DNA of 37,616 nucleotides from an uncultured Chloroflexota bacterium (GTDB lineage: Bacteria > Chloroflexota > Chloroflexia > Chloroflexales > Roseiflexaceae). Positions 33,408-37,616 of this stretch are shown in pieces. The stretch lies in the NCBI GenBank assembly GCA_937876225.1, contig CALFIC010000145.1, positions 1 to 37,616 on the forward strand. Direction: 5' to 3'. Position 1 is the stretch's first letter. Each line of letters opens with the position of its first letter. The notes beneath the pieces were generated by a model, which saw nothing but the letters and a program-made list of their open reading frames with translations, was not told the DNA's origin and did not search any database. Both the position numbers and the translations under genes were made by a program.

Positions 33408-34670
33408 TCACACTACGGTGTGTTCTATCTGGCCAATCCGTTCAGGGGCCGGTGGGTGCGAATAATACCAAGCGGCGTAGAGTGGGTCAGGGGTGAGGGT
33501 ACTAGCGTTTTCGCGGAACAAAATCACCAATGCGCCAATCATGTCGGCCGCCGTCGTATGCGCCACCGCAAACGCATCGGCTTCGAATTCGTGGCGGCGT
33601 GACCAATAGGCCGATATGGGCTCAAAAAACAAGCTAAACACCGGACTAATCAGCACAAACAACACCAATGCTAGCGCCGTGCCACTGCCCGTAACCCCCA
33701 ACCCCGCAAAAAACCATGGCGCGTGCAGCAACCACGCCAACATCCCAAACCCGACTAGGGACATCCCGAACGACGCCGCAATCATTTTGGGAATGTGGCG
33801 GAGCTTGAAGTGGCCTAATTCGTGCGCCAACACCGCTTCGACTTGGCCAGGGGTCAATTGGGCCAGTAAAGTGTCATAAAACACGATGCGTTTTTTGTTG
33901 CCCAGCCCGGTGAAGTAGGCGTTACCATGCCCCGACCGCCGTGAGGCATCCATCACAAACAACCCACTACTGGCAAACCCTACCCGCGCCAACAAGGCCT
34001 CGATGCGGGGTACCAGTTCGGCATCAATGAGTGGGGTAAATTTGTTGAACAACGGCGCAATAAACGTGGGGTAGGCCCAGACGGCAATCAATTGAAAGGC
34101 ACTCAGCGCCCCCCAGCCATAAACCCACCAATAACTCCCTAGCGCCTCCATCATCCACAGCACGAGCGCCACCAACGGCGTGCCAATCAGCAACGCCAGT
34201 AGCGCTGATTTGAGCAAATCAGTCACAAACATGGCCGGGGTGGTTTTGTTGAAGCCAAAGCGAGCCTCTAAGCCAAAGGTACGATAAAGCGCAATCGGAA
34301 TCCCCACTGCACTACTCAGCACCATCCAGACCACGATCAACACCACGCCGCTCCACAATGGGCTCCAGCCCAAGGCGAGGCACTGTTGATTGAGCCAATC
34401 GAGGCCCCCACCCAACGTCCAACCTAGCAGAACCACGCTATCGAGTACGGCGTCGACCATCGCTACCCGACATTTGGCAATAGTATAATCAGCGGCTTTG
34501 TGATGCTCGGCGAGGCTTAGGCGCTCCACAAACGCTGCCGGCACCGTGGCCCGGTGCATTGCCACATGGCTCATTTGGCGCCATAGCAACCATAGGCGTA
34601 CAAGGGTCGCAAGGATGGTGGCCGCCACAAATATCAACATAAAAAATGGCATAGATTCTGGCTTTCTCAT
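33408..34670 (-). CDS. M48 family (Ste24-type) membrane metalloprotease
   Basis: About 420 residues with several membrane helices. An N-terminal Peptidase_M48_N-type domain includes EHHKAADYTIAKCR. The zinc motif HELGH is near 283-287, with a third ligand Glu in HEFEADAFAVAH near 350. NAYFTGLGNKKRIVFYD is also typical of Ste24/CAAX proteases. Bacterial members degrade damaged membrane proteins or process exported ones. The start is uncertain: ATG 34670 has no clear ribosome site, and ATG 34652 (MPFFMLIF) is a good alternative. A hairpin-repeat cluster lies upstream, between it and cas6e. Confidence 0.92.
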   Translation of the reverse strand: MRKPESMPFFMLIFVAATILATLVRLWLLWRQMSHVAMHRATVPAAFVERLSLAEHHKAADYTIAKCRVAMVDAVLDSVVLLGWTLGGGLDWLNQQCLALGWSPLWSGVVLIVVWMVLSSAVGIPIALYRTFGLEARFGFNKTTPAMFVTDLLKSALLALLIGTPLVALVLWMMEALGSYWWVYGWGALSAFQLIAVWAYPTFIAPLFNKFTPLIDAELVPRIEALLARVGFASSGLFVMDASRRSGHGNAYFTGLGNKKRIVFYDTLLAQLTPGQVEAVLAHELGHFKLRHIPKMIAASFGMSLVGFGMLAWLLHAPWFFAGLGVTGSGTALALVLFVLISPVFSLFFEPISAYWSRRHEFEADAFAVAHTTAADMIGALVILFRENASTLTPDPLYAAWYYSHPPAPERIGQIEHTVV

Positions 34671-34749
34671 CAATTTCGATTATCACAATCATACCATTTA
34701 TCATCATACGCACAACAAAAACCCCTCCCCCACACAGGATAATCACCCC

Positions 34750-34911
34750 ATGCCCCTGAAGGGGCATAAATCATAAACCCGGGGCGTTGCCCCGGGCGAG
34801 TTCATCATGCCCCTTCAGGGCAGAATAATGATATGCGATAGCCCTGAAAGGGCGGCATGCGACAGCCCTGAAGGGGCGCCATGCGACAGCCCTGAAGGGG
34901 CGGCATGCGAC
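34750..34911. repeat. Cluster of palindromic repeats (REP-like)
   Basis: The region between cas6e and the M48 gene is a run of small hairpins. ATGCCCCT/AGGGGCAT is at 34750-34767, CCCGGGGC/GCCCCGGG at 34778-34796 and GCCC/GGGC at 34809-34821. Then a 24-nt unit (ATGCGACAGCCCTGAAGGGG plus CGGC) is repeated three times head to tail at 34833, 34857 and 34881, with a partial fourth copy. The units have no spacers, so this is not a CRISPR array. Similar GCCCTGAAAGGGC and CCCGGG-type palindromes occur as interspersed repeats in many bacteria (from memory, unchecked). Confidence 0.85.
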
Positions 34912-34915
34912 ATAC

Positions 34916-35686
34916 TTACAGCCCGTGCAGGGTCATCAATCCACATCCGTAGGCCTTCTCGGGGCCAATACCATCGACCAACACTTGGGCAAATAAATCT
35001 GGATCCTCAACCACCAAAGTACCGGTAAAACGCGTCGGCACGAAGCGAATCACGCCACTGGCAGCACGATTACCCACCATCAATGGTTCGGCGTGCAGGT
35101 CGAGCGACAATGGCGCCGAATCGTCGAGTACCACCTGGCAGCCGGCCGCGCGGATTTTTTCTATCAGCCATTGTTGTTGCAATTCGTCCGTATCGAGTCC
35201 TACCCGCACACTATTTTTGGTGTGAATATCGATTTTTTTGGCAGGGAAGGCCACTAGGGCAAACAACAATTGCTTTTTGACGGGGATAGCTTGGAATTTT
35301 TGCCATAGCGTATCAATCTGTTTGATTGGCACCGCCGCATATTCGGGGGGCAAGACGCTAATATCGGCATGGTGGATGCTTTGGACGAGGAGCGTCCAGA
35401 CCGCGCCATTGCGATCGATGCGGTAGAGGATTTTGTTGATGTTGCGTTCAGCATTGACATGGTGAAACAAGTACATGACCCGGCGATGCATGGCCTGACA
35501 ATCCAGCAAGTCGCGTTGTACCTCGGGATGGGCCAGATTGAGCGTAATCACGGTGTGCACGACTTGCGTAATCGGCGCAAATACCACGGGCAAGGCGTCA
35601 TCATCGGGCGCAATCACCAGTTTGGGGGCATCCGCCGGGCGGGGAAGTTTTTTGCGCCGCGGTACAATGCCATGTTCGTTCGCCAT
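34916..35686 (-). CDS. cas6e: Orphan Cas6e (CasE/Cse3) CRISPR RNA endoribonuclease
   Basis: 256 residues. Residues 44-256 match the type I-E crRNA-processing nuclease: TLNLAHPEVQRDLLDCQAMH near 48-67, LVQSIHHADISVLP near 100, and a closing glycine-rich GIGPEKAYGCGLMTLHGL. His67 aligns with catalytic His26 of Thermus Cse3; the nearby Tyr23 appears to be replaced by Gln. Cas6e normally cuts each CRISPR repeat at the base of its hairpin and stays in Cascade. A 45-residue basic and Pro-rich N-terminal extension is extra. No cas3, cse1, cse2, cas7, cas5, cas1, cas2 or CRISPR array is in the window; neighbours are a protease and a glycosidase. The start has a GAGGG site. Confidence 0.85.
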   Translation of the reverse strand: MANEHGIVPRRKKLPRPADAPKLVIAPDDDALPVVFAPITQVVHTVITLNLAHPEVQRDLLDCQAMHRRVMYLFHHVNAERNINKILYRIDRNGAVWTLLVQSIHHADISVLPPEYAAVPIKQIDTLWQKFQAIPVKKQLLFALVAFPAKKIDIHTKNSVRVGLDTDELQQQWLIEKIRAAGCQVVLDDSAPLSLDLHAEPLMVGNRAASGVIRFVPTRFTGTLVVEDPDLFAQVLVDGIGPEKAYGCGLMTLHGL

Positions 35687-35752
35687 AACACATCCCTCTA
35701 TTATCTGCCATTATCCCACCAGCATACAGATGCAAATATCTCGTTACCATCG

Positions 35753-35768
35753 CCCCACCCGAGTGGGG
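35753..35768 (-). promoter_or_regulatory. Type I-E-repeat-like hairpin in the cas6e leader
   Basis: Read on the minus strand, CCCCAC and GTGGGG form a 6-bp stem around the tetraloop TCGG, preceded by CACTTT and followed by CGATGGTAACG. Stem length, loop length and the CCCCAC/GTGGGG...ATGG sequence resemble type I-E CRISPR repeats. It lies 67-82 bases upstream of the cas6e ATG on the same strand. Confidence 0.55.
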
Positions 35769-35895
35769 AAAGTGTGTTGTCTGCCTTATACCGTCGTATC
35801 AATGAATTGTAACTGAATAATATCAATATACACTCGTTTTGTAAAAAATACCAATACTATTCAGCCGTAGCATGCCATCACTGCATCATGCCCAT

Positions 35896-35937
35896 GCGGA
35901 ATACCCCAAAGAGCATTCCGCCAGAATAGGCTACAAT
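35896..35937 (+). promoter_or_regulatory. Candidate promoter with overlapping inverted repeat upstream of the GH172 gene
   Basis: TACAAT at 35932-35937 is a likely -10 box. A perfect 7-bp inverted repeat, GCGGAAT (35896-35902) and ATTCCGC (35915-35921), covers the expected -35 position, where no good -35 hexamer exists. This arrangement suits control by a dimeric regulator. Confidence 0.5.
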
Positions 35938-35975
35938 GGGCACATCCCTCACCAACACCCATAAGGAGCGCTATC

Positions 35976-37529
35976 ATGACATCGCTCAGCTACCTCGACC
36001 TGATTGGGCGCCTGACTGACCTGACCCGGTTGGCCACGCCGCCGCCACCCGACGAGCGCACCGGCACCTTCTCGAGTTATGATCGCCGTTCACGCTACAA
36101 CGCCAGCACCGGCCAATACGAAGACTGGGACGCCAACGACGACGGCACCGGTGTCATCCGCCACGAAGACGGCTATGCGGTGGTGGTCGACGCCACTGGA
36201 CCCGGCGTGATTTGGCGGGTCTGGGCGGCCTTTGCCGACATGGGCCACATCCAGATTTTCATCGACGACGACGCCACCCCCGTGGTCGACATGCCCTTCC
36301 GCGATTTTTTCGAACGCCACCCCGCCAACCTCAATCCCCTCGGCATCACCAATCTGCCCCAGCTCACCCCCACCTTGTCACGGGGGCGCAACCGCTTCAT
36401 CCCTATCTCCTACCAGCGCTCCTGCAAAATCCGCATGGCACCAGGTTGGGGCTTGTACTACCACTTCACCTACACGCGCTTCGGCGCTGATACCCAAGTG
36501 CCCAGCTATACCGGCACCCTGAGCAGTGCCGAATGGATGGCGCTGGCCCAGGCCGACCGCGACTTAGCGCAACGGGGCTACCGCTTGCCGGTGAGCGCCC
36601 ACAGCCAGACCGATCAGACCACCGTCACGATTCCAGCAGGTGCCAGCATCACGCTGTGTGCGCTGACGGGGGCGCGTGCCATCGAAGGCCTACAACTGAC
36701 CATCGCCGAGCTGACCGACGCCAATGCCGCCAGTGTGCTGGCCAACCTGCGCTTGACCATATATTGGGACGACGAAGCGACGGCCAGCGTCGATGCGCCG
36801 TTAGGGCATTTTTTTGGCAGTGCCCCGGGCCTCAATTATTACCGCACCTTGCCGATGGGGATGACCACCGGCTTTTTGTATAGTCATTGGTATATGCCAT
36901 TTGTAAAAAACGCTCGGGTCGCGGTGGTGAATCGGAGCACCCAGGCCTACACGGTGCGACTTGCGCTAGCCCACGCCCCCCTACCGGGTGACGGGGCCCA
37001 AATCCTGCACTTCCATGCCCAATGGCATGGCGACCTCGCCAATCGGCGTCAGATCATCGAGGGGCGCGCCATCGATTGGCCCATCATCGAACTCACCGGG
37101 CGCGGGCGGTTTTGTGGCGTGCATCTGCACATCAACAATCGTTGGCAGACCCCAGCCCAGCCAGCCCCGAGCTGGTGGTATGGCGCGTGGGACAAGAAAA
37201 ACATCGATTGGTGGTGGGGCGAAGGCGACGAGAAATTCTTCGTCGACGGCGAAAAGTTCCCATCTACCTTTGGCACCGGCTCCGAAGATTATGTAGGCTA
37301 TGCCTGGGCCGCCGAGCCACCCTTCCCGGTGTTCGACAGTGCCTATGCGGCCCAGTCGTGTGTGCCGATCGACGGCAACGGCGAGACTTCGGTGGTGCGG
37401 GTGCATATTTGTGACGACGTGCCGTTCCAGCGTAGCTTCGAGGCCTGCATCGAAAAGTACAAGCCCAATGTCTGGGGTGACGGTAATATCTGTGAATACG
37501 ACGTGGTAGTCTATTGGTATCAGGTGTAA
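35976..37529 (+). CDS. DUF2961/GH172-family glycoside hydrolase-like protein
   Basis: 517 residues. The start is typical of DUF2961: LTRLATPPPPDERTGTFSSY, then GPGVIWRVWAAFADMGHIQI with a jelly-roll pattern. Further on come FFGSAPGLNYYRTLPMGMTT and the family signature FGTGSEDYVGYAW, whose Glu is probably in the active site. Founding GH172 enzymes act on fructofuranose and arabinofuranose compounds, including D-arabinan. There is no signal peptide, so it should act in the cytoplasm unless exported with a partner. AAGGAG precedes the ATG. It stands alone, with a new promoter after its stop. Confidence 0.88.
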   Translation: MTSLSYLDLIGRLTDLTRLATPPPPDERTGTFSSYDRRSRYNASTGQYEDWDANDDGTGVIRHEDGYAVVVDATGPGVIWRVWAAFADMGHIQIFIDDDATPVVDMPFRDFFERHPANLNPLGITNLPQLTPTLSRGRNRFIPISYQRSCKIRMAPGWGLYYHFTYTRFGADTQVPSYTGTLSSAEWMALAQADRDLAQRGYRLPVSAHSQTDQTTVTIPAGASITLCALTGARAIEGLQLTIAELTDANAASVLANLRLTIYWDDEATASVDAPLGHFFGSAPGLNYYRTLPMGMTTGFLYSHWYMPFVKNARVAVVNRSTQAYTVRLALAHAPLPGDGAQILHFHAQWHGDLANRRQIIEGRAIDWPIIELTGRGRFCGVHLHINNRWQTPAQPAPSWWYGAWDKKNIDWWWGEGDEKFFVDGEKFPSTFGTGSEDYVGYAWAAEPPFPVFDSAYAAQSCVPIDGNGETSVVRVHICDDVPFQRSFEACIEKYKPNVWGDGNICEYDVVVYWYQV

Positions 37530-37568
37530 CGAGATAGATGGTGCCAGCGGATTCGTTACGTTACTCTA

Positions 37569-37596
37569 TTGACATTCTTTATTAGGATGATACAAT
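37569..37596 (+). promoter_or_regulatory. Strong promoter at the right edge
   Basis: TTGACA (37569-37574), a 16-base spacer and TACAAT (37591-37596). It points out of the window and must serve a gene beyond 37616. GGAT before and ATCC after the -10 box form a loose inverted repeat that could bind a repressor. Confidence 0.75.
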
Positions 37597-37616
37597 AACT
37601 ATCCGTCCTAGTAGAG

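Noticed and set aside
34833..34911. 24-nt direct repeats next to cas6e read as a CRISPR array
   Set aside because: The units are contiguous with no spacers and their palindrome does not have the type I-E stem. They were kept as a REP-like cluster.

Overview
The window looks like chromosomal DNA from a member of the Chloroflexota, most likely class Chloroflexia; this is an inference from gene style, not a database match. The reasons are: a secreted multi-domain protein with long alternating-threonine linkers, a serine/threonine kinase with a Thr/Pro-rich extracellular tail, an FHA/winged-helix regulator in place of a normal response regulator, the hrcA-grpE-dnaK-dnaJ order, and moderately GC-rich genes with C-ending codons. 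Nothing resembles a phage or plasmid.

Region by region. 1-5841 (minus) is one giant secreted RCC1-type protein whose 3' end lies outside the window. 6257-6747 is a four-tRNA cluster (Leu, Val, Phe, Ser) behind a near-perfect promoter. 6835-10737 holds two paralogous MFS transporters around a class V PLP enzyme; the first copy is broken by an amber codon. 10986-13176 has a GH29 fucosidase and a fused acetyltransferase/sugar ketoisomerase. 13176-16150 (minus) is an FHA-winged-helix regulator, aroA and galE. Divergent from it (16280-19937) are a Ser/Thr kinase, an Rsm22-like rRNA methyltransferase and a Gfo/Idh/MocA oxidoreductase, joined by ATGA overlaps. 20013-23644 has a double VOC protein, an SDR, a decayed 3' remnant of nadA and an intact nadB. 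23711-29896 (minus) is the heat-shock operon hrcA-grpE-dnaK-dnaJ followed by rlmB and an HD-domain gene. 30179-32835 is an NrtR-like Nudix regulator with a TIM-barrel isomerase and a DAO-type oxidase. 32912-35686 (minus) carries an orphan cas6e, a hairpin-repeat cluster, an M48 protease and a YkgJ-type protein. 35976-37529 is a DUF2961/GH172 protein, followed by a strong promoter firing out of the window.

How the genes fit together. Much of the accessory content suits carbohydrate scavenging and sugar conversion (GH29, GH172, Gfo/Idh/MocA, SDR, VOC, TIM-barrel isomerase). The kinase and the FHA regulator form a plausible phosphothreonine signalling pair. The points most worth a second look are: the RCC1 protein, whose 28 repeats fall in four sets of exactly seven; the orphan cas6e with a type I-E-like repeat hairpin in its own mRNA leader and no other cas gene in view; the truncated nadA next to an intact nadB; an inverted repeat at the hrcA promoter that does not look like CIRCE; and a tRNA-Phe with swapped T-loop bases.
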